Shown here one piece after another: positions 43,701 to 55,713 of a stretch of DNA of 64,000 nucleotides (the stretch's first letter is position 1; every line of letters begins with the position of its first letter). Location: positions 1-64,000 of the forward strand of contig JAAAJB010000117.1 in the NCBI GenBank assembly GCA_016098155.1, read 5' to 3'. The notes beneath the pieces were generated by a model. It searched no databases. It worked only from the letters and a program-made list of their open reading frames with translations, and was not told where the DNA came from. The translations under genes were made by a program, and so were the position numbers. This stretch comes from Actinomortierella ambigua (lineage: Eukaryota; Mortierellomycota; Mortierellomycetes; Mortierellales; Mortierellaceae).

Positions 43701-46700
43701 CCGCCGCCCTTACCACCCTTTTTCTTCTTCTTCTTCTTGCCGCCTTGGTTTCCATGGGAATCGCCACCACCACTGCTAGCAGAAGCCAACAACTTCAACC
43801 GCTGAAGCTCCTTCTCCTCCTCCTCCTGTCGTCGTCGCTCAGCCTCTAACCTCTCCTCTTGCTTTCGACGGGCCGCCCGATCCTTCTCTGCCTCCTCACG
43901 CGCCAGTTCTTCCTCACGTCGCCTCTGCTCCTCCAACTGGGCGTCCTTGCGGATTTGAGCCTCCTTGATCGCCGCCATCGCCTTTTGGATATGTTGCAAC
44001 GATTGCTGGAATTGGTCTATCCTTGAATTCTTGTTATTGTTATTCTTGCCACCTTTGCCTCCGCCACCGGCCGTCTTGGACTCGTTGGCAAGACCGGCCT
44101 TGGCGAGCAACTCGGGTGTGTTGCCCTCTCCATCCGTGGCCGACAACCTGGCATGGTGCTCCAACAACAACGAAACAAGATCGGCATATCCATTCTGCGC
44201 AGCATAGTGTAGTGCAGTCCTGCCAGAGCTGATACATGTCTTGTCGATATGATGGCTGCCCTTCTCCACCAGGATCTTACAAATCTCAATCGATGTCGAG
44301 TGCTTGGCCGCCGTATGCAATGGAGTCCGTCCATCTACATCCAGTGCATCCAAGGGTGATCCTACATACGAAAAAAGAAGAATAAAAGTGAGCACCGGGA
44401 AGAAAGACATTCAGACTTTTTTTTTTGTTCCTGGAAACATCCTCGTCACCCCCTCGCTTAGAGGCCCATGAATTACCTTTGCTGATGAAAAACTGAACAA
44501 GTTCCAGGCATCCGACTCGAACAGCGACATGAAGCAGCGTTTCCTGGATACCCTTCTCATCAGGGACCTCGCCAACGCCTTCGATAATCGTTGCAAATTC
44601 CCAGCCAGTCAATTTGATTGCTGCCGCTGTTGAAAATCGTGGTGCACCTGCAATCGAGGCAAACTCGGAAGGTGTTGCGTTGACCATTTGCTTGACCATC
44701 GATACTTGAGACCGCGACGTGCTTAGGAAGAGGAACGAGCGTGCCTTTTGATCTGCCTCAGCTATTGAAAGGAAAACAAGGAAAAGAAGAAGAAGAAGAA
44801 ACGAGAAATGAGAGGAGATGTTAGTCTATCGACACGCTTGTGAGTACAAGGCATAGCATCTCTCTCTCGAAAAAAAAACTCTCTCTTGAAAAGGGGAGGG
44901 TGTGCGTTTCCCAAGAACCGACATACCAGCTTCACGCTTCTTGCGCATCTCATCCTCAAGTCGTTCCCGGCGCTGTCGCTCTAACGCCTCTTTCTTCCGG
45001 CGCTCCTCATCCTCAAGACGTAATCGTTGCAAGAGTAGAATGCGGTCTATATTTGAAAATGAAAGGGGCAAACAAAATCACACTTAGTAAATGCAAAAGA
45101 TAATAATATCCTTCCTCAAAAAAAACCAGCGTGAGAAAAAAAAAAAAAGAAACTTACCCTTCTCCTGCTTCAATTTTAATCTCTCGAGCTCCTTCTTCTT
45201 GCGAAGCTCCTCCTTCAACCGCCGCTCCTCCTCCCGGACGCGACGCTCCGTGTCTAGACGACGCTTCTCCTCCTCACGAAGCATGATGGTCACCGATTTT
45301 TCCTCATAGTAATGAGAGTACCCATCCGCGACATCTTCTTCCTCCTCGTCTTCGTCGTCATCAATGATCTCGTCATCATCATCCTCTTCCTCCTCTTCCT
45401 CGTCTTCTTCTTCTTCGTCATCGTCGTCTTCATCATCCTCGTCTTCCTCATCGTCCTCATCACCGTCCTCATCATCTGGCTCGTCTTCATAACTGTCGTC
45501 TGGGAACATGGCGTCCACACCATGGTCACCATGATTCATACCGCATGCACAACTAGCCGGTGGGTGGTGATGGTGGTGGTGATGATGATGGTGCGCTTGC
45601 AGATGGCGCCCAAGGTTCTCAAAATCAATAAGCGGTCCACCCGACGCCGTCGCAAATGTCTTTTCCGTCAAAACTTCGCGGATCCGTGGGTCAAGGTCTA
45701 GAAAGAAGGACGAAAAAAAAAAAGTTGAAGAGAAATGAGGAAGGGGGGAAGGGGACAGGGGACAGGCCAGGAGCGTGTGTGTAATTTTTTTTTAAAGTCA
45801 ATGTTATTAGATTGATACAAATGAGCACATGCAAAAAGCAAAACCACACGGTTGTGTTATGAGTTATTAAACTCTGCATGGGTAACGCATGTTATGTAGT
45901 CCTGTTTTTCTTGTTTTTTTTTTTTACATGTCATCTTCCGTTTTCTTACCTTGATGGTCTCTGAGGAGCGTGGCATAGAGTTCCATAAGATCCTCGGGCG
46001 AAGGAGAGATGTGTTCACCTGGACGCAGCACGTCCTTGGGAGAAATGCCTTTTCCTGATCGTCCCATAGAAGTCGTGTAATGTGTCAACGCCGTGGTGAT
46101 CCGCTATTGGTAACGGAGAAAGGGTAAAGGTAAGCATTCCATTCCAAAATGCCAAGGGAGGAATAGAGAGCGATGGGGAGAATGGTGCAATAATGAATGG
46201 TGGAGGGCAGCAAGAGGGGAGGAGGAGGGAGGGGGCGACGACGACGACGACGATAGGATGAGTACGAGGTGAAGGGGGAGGGCAAAGGATGGGGAGACAG
46301 AAAGGGGAGAGAGGCAACAACATGGCCATGAACATTTGACTAAAGTGGATATCAATTTGATCTTTCCATAGACAAAGGGGTGCTGATTATCAAGAGTCAA
46401 GTCCTCTCTCTCACAATCGTTAAAAAAAAAGATCCGAATCACATCATGTTCAGAAGTCAACAGTGGAGAAACGACAAAACAAAGAAGGAAAGAAACGAAA
46501 AAGCCATGCAGGTCCACAGTGGGTCCACGACAAAGGATGAACGATGATCCTTCCATGCTGGGAAGAGGGACTCGGAGGCAGGAGGTACAGGCAGAAGAAG
46601 AAGAGAGAATGACTTACTCGGATATGCTCATCTGGCTCGACTGATCCTTTTGCAGCTGCAGTCTATGCAAGTTGGAAACGCCCCAAATGGAGGAAACGGG

Positions 46701-47523
46701 AGACATGGTGTGCATATTCAGTATGTGTGTATGTTTGCCCCCCCACGCACCCCATGCGCACAGGCTGAGGACGAAAAACGGGACAGAAATGACGCCCGGA
46801 CGTTCGCTGTCCTATTTTTGTCCCTTCTCCCTGTCTTCCTTCTTCTTCTCGTTGCAAGGACAGAGTAGTAGACCAGGTCGAGAACTTTGGCGGCAAAATG
46901 GAAGGGGAGGGGTGAGGATTCGTAGCCGCATGATGGGCCATCCTGGCAATGCTGTTTCATTGGTGGATCCCCCTCTTCTCGATACCGAAGCGCATGCATA
47001 TTTACTCCCTTTCAAGATCAGGCGAGTGATGTGGATCGCTTAAATGTCGCGAGACTCGATCCTGACCGGGGAAGTGGTCACCAATGCCATCCTGCCAACA
47101 GGCTGATGGTCTGAATTGGAAGAGTTCTCCTCGCAATGCACCCTCCCCCCGTTCTCCCTTTTTTCTTTTGTTGTTCCCCTTTTGCTGGGGACAATGTCCA
47201 TCGGCCACAAGATGCTCCCAGGGTTTTTTCTTCATGGAAGAAGAAAAAAAAATGTCGGTCTAGTGCCAGTGTCATTCCCCTTCCCATTGGTTCTACTGTG
47301 CATCACGCAAAAGAGGTCGGGCAATTTGCATGACACCCCTCTCCCAGTAGAGAGAAGACAGGGAGAGAGAATGAGATGTGTGTGTGTGCTGTACCTTGGT
47401 ATACTCCCGAAAGAAAGCCTGAATCTGGTCCTCCTTGACACGCTGTGCCTCCAGAGGCCAGTCAGTGGTCTTCTCTATGGAGTGGATAAGACAGCTGGGT
47501 GCTCGCTTTGTCGACTTTTTCAT
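40130..47523 (-). CDS. Large ankyrin-repeat, UBA and polyglutamine protein
   Basis: Seven exons (47523-47395, 46662-46618, 46103-45950, 45697-45158, 45046-44927, 44761-44477, 44361-40130) give 1,834 residues with all phases closing. In order: a short N-terminal helical region; GPLIDFENLGRHLQAH followed by ten His; a Cys-containing CACGMNHG; a ~60-residue Asp/Glu run; a charged coiled coil (about 230-345); ankyrin repeats at about 395-510 (TLLHVAVRVGCLELVQFFI, GRTPLHTAAKHST, GRTALHYAAQNGYADLVSLLL); a second coiled coil; a UBA-like domain near 795-835 (TRLADMGFQFRDSRKALI); and then ~1,000 residues of Gln/Ser/Gly/His tracts, including about 25 consecutive Gln. The His-acidic-coiled-coil front half recalls fungal NST1 proteins; that link is tentative. 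UBA plus ankyrin suggests a ubiquitin-linked scaffold. It diverges from STK19. Confidence 0.85.
40684..40761 (-). repeat. CAG/CAA polyglutamine-coding microsatellite
   Basis: Mixed CAG and CAA codons encode about 25 consecutive glutamines near residue 1638 of the ankyrin-UBA protein, followed by HLHH. Mixed codons interrupt the repeat and should limit slippage. Confidence 0.85.
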
Positions 47524-47890
47524 GGTTTCTTTTTTTTTCTCAAGGCTGGTTTAGAAAGGGAGCAACTCTTATGAGAGGGGAAGGGAGGGGAGGGGTAACA
47601 GGAAAAGAGTAATGTGGAGATGTTGTCCTCAGCCAGCTCCCCAAAAGAGAGGAGAACAAGAGACAGAGACAAACAGGGCCTCCAATTGTTGTGCAGCCGC
47701 AATACATTTCACGTACACGGATTTGTCATGTCTACCCTCACCTGCCTGACTATCCTGGATATATTGGCTAGATGGATATTGGTGTCAGTTGTTCAACTCC
47801 TCTCCTCTCCTCTCTCTTCTCCTCCTTACATTCACTTCATTCCACTCATTCATTCATGACCTACTGCACTACTCCTGAGACATATCCATA
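47524..47890. promoter_or_regulatory. Divergent interval, ankyrin-UBA gene / STK19
   Basis: 367 bp separate two outward-facing ATGs. A (TCTCC)n pyrimidine stretch at 47798-47822 precedes the STK19 start. No TATA box is clear. Confidence 0.5.
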
Positions 47891-49782
47891 ATGAACTCTC
47901 GTCACTCTCATACGGCTGCTGCACCGGTCGCCACCTGCAGTATCCCCGACTTGGCCGACGATCTTGACCCGTCCCAACTCCCTACAGACACCCAGGCAGC
48001 AATGGAGTATCTCCTAGCCCAGCTGCATCCTCGGAGGATAAAGGATCGCAAGATCTTTCCAAAAGTATGCATGGTTCACCAAATCTACGGCATCGTCAAG
48101 GACCACACGACTGTGGATCGAACTGTGGTAAGGAAGGAAGAAGTAAAGAAGAAGAAGAGGAAAGAAATTGGTGGCAATTCTAGTCAAATCCATCATATTG
48201 AATATATTGTGTATATATATCATTCCCCACCCCTTTAGGACCAATTGGTAAAGAATGGCACCCTCCGCAAGTTTTTCTTGGGCGGGACAGGTTCGGACGA
48301 ATTCGCCATCATGTTCACCGCAGACTATGTCCAACAGATCGAGGACGCCAAGGCGCAGTACTTGAAAGACTTGTCGGCCGATTCAGCAAGATCCACCACC
48401 ACCTTACCTGGATCCAAGCGCAAAATGGCGCTAGACACTGCAGCATCGCAAGGAAGCGTCGCCGATCCTAGGACGACAAAGGCTCGAAAGACAGTGAACG
48501 GTGGAAAGAGTGCGGCATCAACAACAACAGACATGATTGAAAATGAACTTTTAAGAGCTTCGGGTGCCTCTCCTACTACTACTACTATTACTTTTACTAC
48601 CTCGGATTCACACTCCTCTCACGATGAAGAAGAAACTGTGTTTGGTAAATGTTTTTCACTGTATTGGCCACTCTTCTCTTCCTTCTGGGTTTATATTTCG
48701 TTAGTTATCTAATATTTCAATCTGTGTTTTTTTTCCTGCATGGTATGGACACGTTCTCACACAAATAGATAGGTTCAAGATGCTCGTGACAGGAGGAAAG
48801 CATCTCGAGGTCATGATCCAGCACTTGACGCTCCAACATGTCATGGACGTTTCAGACGCCGACATTACTTTGCTGATCCGCTACGGGCTCTTAAACAGGA
48901 TGCTCACCGTCCCAGCCAACCCACACCTCGTCAACATGACCAGGACGTCCAGCCGAGGCGCAGGAAGTGGTAGTAGTAGTGCTAGCGGCGGTGGTGACAG
49001 TGGCAGTACTGCAGCTAGTGAAGCACAAGCCTCGAGTCTGCGAGCAGCCCATCAAACCATTGCCACGCTTCGTGCTCAAGGTCGGGCTTCGTCCTCCTCT
49101 TCTGTCGCCTCCTCCACTACTCCTTCTTCTTCTTCTCCTTCTTCTTCTTCACCCTCCTCTTCCTCCACTCTACAATTCTCCAAGGAAGGCATCTCTGTCC
49201 AGGCCGCTGGCAGCCGTGGCGAACAAGTGTCGGATGAAATCTTTTATCGTTTCGCGATCCGGCAAGGTGGTCTGTTTGTCAGCCATTTTCTGAAAGGTCG
49301 CCAGGAAATGTTGAGGTCCATCAAGCGGAAACCCTTTGGTGACATGTTGGTCTCGGTATGTTGTTGTTGGTGGCAGTGGTGGAAGGGAAGGCGAATGTGC
49401 CAAGAGGCTTGACTATGTTACCTTCACCTTTTTTCTTTTTTGGCGATATGGGGTGCAAAAGAGTACTAATGGTAAGCATTTCCTCACCTCACTCTACTAA
49501 TCGCTGGTTCTCGTTGATTGCTGTAGGCTATCAAAGCAAAGACGCTGAGAGGATCCAGTCTTCCTCATGAATATCACATCCAGGATCTCGTAGGGAGCGC
49601 GCGTGTTAGAAGGTAAGAATCTCCATCTTTGAGATGTAAGAAGCAAGACTGATGTTGGTGCAATATGCTTACAAGGAACTCCCCCTCTCCCCTGACTTTC
49701 ATGTAGTGTGGATACAACCAGTGGACAACTTTTAAAGATTACACAAAAAGGTGAAGCTAGCGCAAGGGCAGCAGGCGGATAG
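47891..49782 (+). CDS. STK19: STK19 orthologue, winged-helix DNA-binding protein
   Basis: Named as a kinase, but human STK19 is a tandem winged-helix protein that recent work places in transcription-coupled nucleotide excision repair. Exons 47891-48127, 48239-48644, 48769-49355, 49527-49612 and 49707-49782 give 463 residues with closed phases. Family motifs: FPKVCMVHQIYGIVKDHTTV then DQLVKNGTLRKFFLGG (first wing), EFAIMFTADYV, DADITLLIRYGLLNRM with TVPANPHLVNM, FYRFAIRQGGLFVSHFLKGR, LPHEYHIQDLVGSARV, and the C-terminal VDTTSGQLLKIT. The last two match human YHVHDLIGAQLV and ISTTSGTLLRL. Two Ser/Thr-rich insertions (about 160-215 and 270-325) explain the extra length over the human 254-residue form. 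No protein-kinase motifs are present. It converges on the acyltransferase gene. Confidence 0.92.
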
Positions 49783-50147
49783 AACATAAACCTGTAAACT
49801 AGGCAATTTTTTTATTTTTATTTTGGTGTTCAGTAAGAGAAAGAGATCATAAAACAGGGTCGTCAAAGCTTGGCTGGGTATAACAGTAACGCCAATATAG
49901 ATGAGAGGGAGAAAAAAAAAGTATCGTGACAAAGCTAACAATGAAAGCAAAAACGTAAAAAAAAAAACAGCGAGACAGAAAGCAGAGTGGAGAAGTACGC
50001 TATAAAGAAACGAAGGAAAGCATGCTGGAAAATGAGCTCATGGTGCGGACAAAAGAACACTGAGCATGGGACGAGAGAGAAAAAAAAAAGACAACAACAC
50101 AAAAGAGCCCACGCCTCTGAAGAGCATGTTATCAATAGAGAATGAGG
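49783..50147. other. Convergent gap STK19 / acyltransferase, 365 bp
   Basis: AT-rich with several A/T runs, consistent with two 3' UTRs. No gene is seen. Confidence 0.5.
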
Positions 50148-53100
50148 TTATGCTGTCTTGGGCTTGCCATTCGCGTTTTCATCCACATGCTGCACTGTAA
50201 TAGGGGGTGTCGTAACACGATGGTGACCGTTTGTCGCTGCTTCCTGGTGCGATGGCTCATCCTCGGCCTTGGTCATGTCCTCCAAACCATGGCGCTGCTT
50301 GCGGCTGATACTCAGGCGTCGGGTAACCTCGGCAAATGGCTTGTCCCGAGGGAGCTCAGTCAGAGCCTCCAGCTTAAAACCCTCGCCCAATTGAATCTGT
50401 CCAGAAGTGAAGCTGCTCGTGCGACTGCGGGCACGCGAACGCGAACCATCGGCTGCTGGAGTCCATGCACCTCCCCACGACGATGTTCTCGAGCGTCCTT
50501 GGACACCACCGGTCGGGTTGAGGAAGAAAAACACGTCGTCGGCATCCGAGTCTTCGGCGCGCTCCCATTCGAAACGTCCGTCCATGCCGAGCAACGAGTT
50601 GATGGGTGCCGCAGCTGTGTTGAAGATGGTCTGGGCGAGGTTGGTGCCAGAGGCAGAACGACTGGGGCGATCATTCGGAGATGGGCTCAAGATGCGGTTC
50701 TGATCAAAGTCGGGATAGATCTCTGGAGCCAGCTCGTTGATCAGCTCGTTGATCGTCTTTTGGAGCTCCGCACGAGACTGACGGAGCTCCTCGATCGTGC
50801 TCTCCTGTCCGGGGAGGATCGAGATGAACAATGGCCGAAGAGATCGCATAATGTCAATACCCGTCTCACCAAACCGGATGCTCGCGTAGGTGATGTAAGG
50901 GATGCAGGCCCAGGCAGCCCAGCCCAGCAGGATGCGGGTCTTGAATGAGAGATCGTAGTGTCGGAGGTAGATGAAGAAGAGGAATGCGTAAAAGTAGTAG
51001 AGTGTAGGCATCAATCCTAGTGCGACCAGAAGCTTCCAGGTGGCAAGGACATCGCGACCAGCGATTTTGACAGTCGATGCAGCCAAGGCCTCCTTGGCCT
51101 TTTTCTCACTGATTACACGAGCAACAATCGCGATAGGCAAGTTCATCAGAGCGCTGGAAAATGTTCAAGTGGAGGGATGAAGAGCAAAATAAAGTGACGG
51201 GTTCAGTAACAGAGTCCCAGGGAGGAACATAATCAACAAAAGCACCACTAATGTGACGAGTCTTACCCAGGAAGAGCAACAAAAGCAAAAACGAGGGTCT
51301 TGAGGAGGCGGTACAAAAGCAGACCGATGGCATAGCGACGAGAGTATTTGACCGTGACCTGGTGATCGCGCAAACCGTGGTAGCGAAGCTGGGTGTTGTA
51401 GTGCATAACCTTGTCCTTTGCCTCCTGGACCTTGGGGTTCTCCTGAAAGTGCAAATATCCTGCCAGGAACCGTCGGTTCAGATGTACAACCTGCGAGATT
51501 TGGAGTTTGCGGTGGGCGGGCTTGTACAGACGGCGAGCGGCTTGGATAACCTTTTTTAAAAAACAATAGCAAACGAAGGAGATAGTAAGAGTCAGATGAT
51601 GATCGATGGTGGTGAAAGAAAATAAGAGCAAGTTGGAGTGAAAGAGTAGCATTGAAGAAGGGTGAGGGAGGGCGAGAGGAACATACCATCAGGGTTTCGA
51701 AATCAGGAGCATTTAGAGTCACAGCCTTGAGGCCATCGTAGATGGTGTCGAGGAGTTTGCTGCAAGCCTCGCGCTTTTCTGCACCACCGCGTTTGTACAT
51801 TTCAACCAGCTCTGGGGGCACCGACAATGGGTCGCCAAATTCGACGACGGCGCGTGAACGGAAGCGATGAGGGTGGAAGTAGTTCAGGCCACAGGTCACA
51901 ATCTTGAGATCCAGGTCAGGGTTTGCGGCCAATGCGCCGAGAGCCATAATGGTCACACCAGCTAAAATAAAAGAGGGGTGATCGATCAAAAAAAAAATAA
52001 AACAATGATGCATTAGATAGGCTGCTTATTTTTTTTTCCAAGCCGGCATGAATGATGACGAGGAGGAGGAAGCCTCCCCCCCCCCCCCCCAAAAAAAAAC
52101 TACCACGGAGAAACAAAACACGAATGCGTACCTTTCAAGGGCAACAGCTCCAAGCGATCGTGGGATCCTCCTTCGGGGAAGATTCCGACACAATGGCCAG
52201 CATTCAGGCGATCAAAGACAGTCTTGTAGACCTTGGACTGGTCCATGTGGGGCAGGCACTTGTACTTGGTGCCTTCTGTCGAAGTCAAGACCTCCAGAGC
52301 CTTGAGCTCCTTGAATTCCTTCTTGATAATCAACTCGGTGTCGGAAATGATCTCTGCGACAACGGAGTTGCCAACATCTTTGGGCAGCGAAATGCTGTCG
52401 CCAACAAACAGCTCCTTTGTAAACTGGGTGCCCTCTCCTGTGATGCGGAGAGGATCTCCATAGCGGTCCAGCAGCCTGATGATGCCCTTGCCAGACTTTG
52501 CCAGATCCTGAGGACGCTCAACGGGAACTACGTGGCGGAAAAAAAAGAAGGAAGGTGAGTGGGGATGACGGAACATCAGGAACAAGGTTGAAGAGTGTGA
52601 TTCCGCCCTGATGGCCACTGAAACTGGGAAGAGTGCGGAGGTCGAAATTCTTTGGGGGGTGGGGGAGGATTCCAAGGCAAGGAAGGCAGGGCAAGAAGGC
52701 AGGCGAAGGTATGTGTTGGGTGTATATATGTGAATGAAGGACCTTGTCACCTTATCCTTTCCTCTACCCTTCTTAGGATGATACCCTTTGACTTGATCTC
52801 CCCAACCACCACATCCCACATCCCGGCAAGAGAACAACAAGGTTTTATCAAGTGCGTGCCCAATTTGTCCGAGCTGATAAGGCGCTCCGGGAACCATCAA
52901 TTACGACCCATTTGCTGGCATGTTCCAAGTCCAATGCCTGTTATCGAGCGAGGATCTACGCCTGGATCGCTGCATGCAGACATGGTGGTCGCACCAGGCT
53001 GCATGTCCGCCCTTCTCTTTTTTTTTTCCGTCAGCACGATAAGGCTCCTACCACTTCCACAAAAGATAAACCAGCCCACTGTGGGAAAAAAAATGTCGAA

Positions 53101-53730
53101 TGAGGGCTTGACCACAAGCCCAATAACCATAAAACGTACTTGCATTCATCGATCGGGCAAACATGCCAATCCATTTGCGGTCCATCGATTTCTTGGCGGC
53201 GAGGAATGACACTCTGCGACCACATTCTCGCATCAGCACAAGCGGGTCGACAAACTATGAGGTAGCATAAAAAAAAAGAATGGCAGGTGGGTTCGTCAGA
53301 GAAGTGTACAAGGGCAACACAGCAACGCGTCAGAAAGGCGAGTCAGAAACAGGAGTGTGCATTCATTCGCGTGTAGAGTGAGCGCGGATGCATGATGCCC
53401 CACCCCCCCTCCTCCGCACACACCACTTTCGCTCACACACACACACACACACAGGGTACATGCACAAAGGCACACCACCGCAGCATGCAGTGGCAACACA
53501 CCGCCACCTCGGCTAAAAAGTGACCCATGAGGGGCAATGTCGGCAGCCTCTGCTCTTGCTGGTCGATTCATAAACGCTTCGTTTACCTGGTTGGCATGCG
53601 GAGCGGCGACGAAAATGACAGGACCCTTCTTGGGAATCTTGTGGGCCCCTCTGGGTCGAATCTCCTTGAAGAAGAGGTCGAGCAGAAGGGTGAAAAAGAA
53701 TGCGACAAAGTCGTAGATTTGGAGACCCAT
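50148..53730 (-). CDS. SCT1: Glycerol-3-phosphate / DHAP O-acyltransferase (Sct1/Gpt2 type)
   Basis: Catalyses the first acylation of glycerolipid synthesis at the ER or lipid droplets. Exons 53730-53587, 53254-53140, 52527-52132, 51961-51687, 51550-51267 and 51153-50148 give 739 residues with all phases closing. An N-terminal helix (YDFVAFFFTLLLDLFF) precedes motif I, PHANQFVDP, split by the first intron. Its His-to-Asp spacing is one longer than the textbook Hx4D, in the form I recall for fungal Gpt2/Sct1. GIFPEGGSHDR is motif III, and LGALAANPDLDLKIVTCGLNYFHPHRFR covers motif IV. C-terminal helices (LLVALGLMPTLYYFYAFLFF) follow. The last ~200 residues are a cytosolic tail with RSRTSS, SRARSRTSSF and RRLSISRK, good phosphorylation sites. 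SCT1 versus GPT2 orthology cannot be decided here. Confidence 0.93.
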
Positions 53731-55648
53731 CGCGGGTGGGTGGGTTGGAATGGGATGGAGGAGGAGGAGGAGGATGCTTTCTGTTCGGGAGGGAATATGG
53801 TCGTTCAGTGGCAGGGGTGAGAGTTCGTTGCCTCGGTCATGAATCGGAGAAAGAGAGCGTGTGTGTGAAGAAGAAGAAGAAGAAGAAGAGGGAGTGAGGG
53901 TGGGTGAGAATGAATGAAAAAGGGAATGAAAAGGTCAGAAATATGAAAATAAATATGACTTTACGAGCTACTACTATTTTTCATAGAAAAAGGGGGAGGA
54001 GAGGGTGGCGGGGAGGGCCATGAGCACACGACAACCCGAGCACACAAATATACGGATGAGCAAACCCACACGAACGAACAATGGTGACCCCCTTCATCCC
54101 CTTTTGTCTCTCTGTCTGTCTGTGGGTCTGTCTAGCCATCCCCCTGCCCACCTTGCCCTTCTTGAAATGGGCCTATTGCCCAATTTACCGACATCAATCA
54201 ACTGAATGATAGTCTATGGAGACATGCAAACAGAGGTCTCCTCCTTCTCCTCCTCCCTTTTTTTCTCTCTCTCTCTCTCTCTGAGAGAGACAGAAAAGAG
54301 TGTTGTCCAATCTCGCAACATCGCATGACATTGTTGACTGCCTGGGTTGCACACCGCTTGTCTTCTGACAGTGGTTGCTAATCATTGCCAAAAAGCATTG
54401 GATGTTATTTGGTTGTGCAAGGCGTGTACAATACATCTTTGATCGGTCGGATACCCTTTCTGGATTGGGGGGGGGGGGGAAGATGCCAAAGAGGCCTCAA
54501 ACATTTTTGCTCCTGCTGCTGCTGCTGCTGCCCAAAGAGAAATTGGAGCGCAAGCCCACCTGCTCAGATTATAGCCCAAATAATTCATCTCGTGCTCAAA
54601 GCCATATCAGCTCGCTCTTGCAGCCTTCGATCAGCCCCGATGGCCTGTTCGCAATCAAACACACTGCAGCAGCTCATTTTGGATTTTTTGAGTGAACGTA
54701 TTCATGTGAAAATGGAGGAAGAGGAGAAACGCCGTTACAGGAGAGGACAGCAGATGAAAGTCCGTTCTTCTCCGCATTGCCATGATGCCATTTGGAAGGC
54801 AGCTGATATCGACGGCCTCTCTCACTTTCTATCTTTCTCCCTCCTTCTCCCTCTCTCTCTCTCTCTCTCTCTTTTACCCCCCAGCCGGGAGATCGTCTTC
54901 GCCGGCCGACATTGACCGCCTCTTCTCTTCTTCTTCTTCTTGTCGGAGTCTTTGTCTCCCCCCCCCTTGTTGGACTGTGCCACATTGCAAACAACTCAAC
55001 AAATATAAACATTGGTCTGTTCATTCATCTATTTCAAGGAGATAATCATTGCTGCTGACATAGCACTGAAGAGCTGTGTTCACACCTCATAGCAATCGCC
55101 TCGAGACAGAGTTACATGCTTTTTGACACACTTTACATGTAACAATAAAATTACAAAGCCAACACCCGATCGTATGCAAAGCAACCACTCTCTTACCAGA
55201 CCAGTGAAAAGTGAAACTTTTCAGAGTTTCCTATGTAGTACCCTCCTCCGCAGCACGTGCAAAGCTTTCGCGTGTCGCCTCTATCACCACACAAAAGGCA
55301 GCTTGATCACCACAGATGATATTCCGGTTCCCTCCACGGTAGCCAATAGGAGAAAATTATTCGTTGTTTCTGGCATGACGACGCGACAACAACACCTGGG
55401 GTGTTCAACCTTTCTGACAAACGCGTTGAAAAGCGTGGATTGCACACAACCCATAACAATAATAACATTAAAAAAAATCAAGGAGACCTGGACAAGGCGA
55501 ACAAGAACAGAAATAGAGAGTCTCCTTAGGAGGTTGCAACTGAAGTCGTGAATAAAGGGCTTGCTGCAATATGTAGACATGGCTTGGGTGCTCTTACAGG
55601 ACCTTTCCCTTTTTCCTCATGCATTATAGTGTCCACTGCTGGAGAGAA

Positions 55649-55713
<65 letters not shown>

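Noticed and set aside
55123..55551. 143-codon plus-strand frame
   Set aside because: No homology, no domain and no promoter context; surrounding sequence is repeat-rich.
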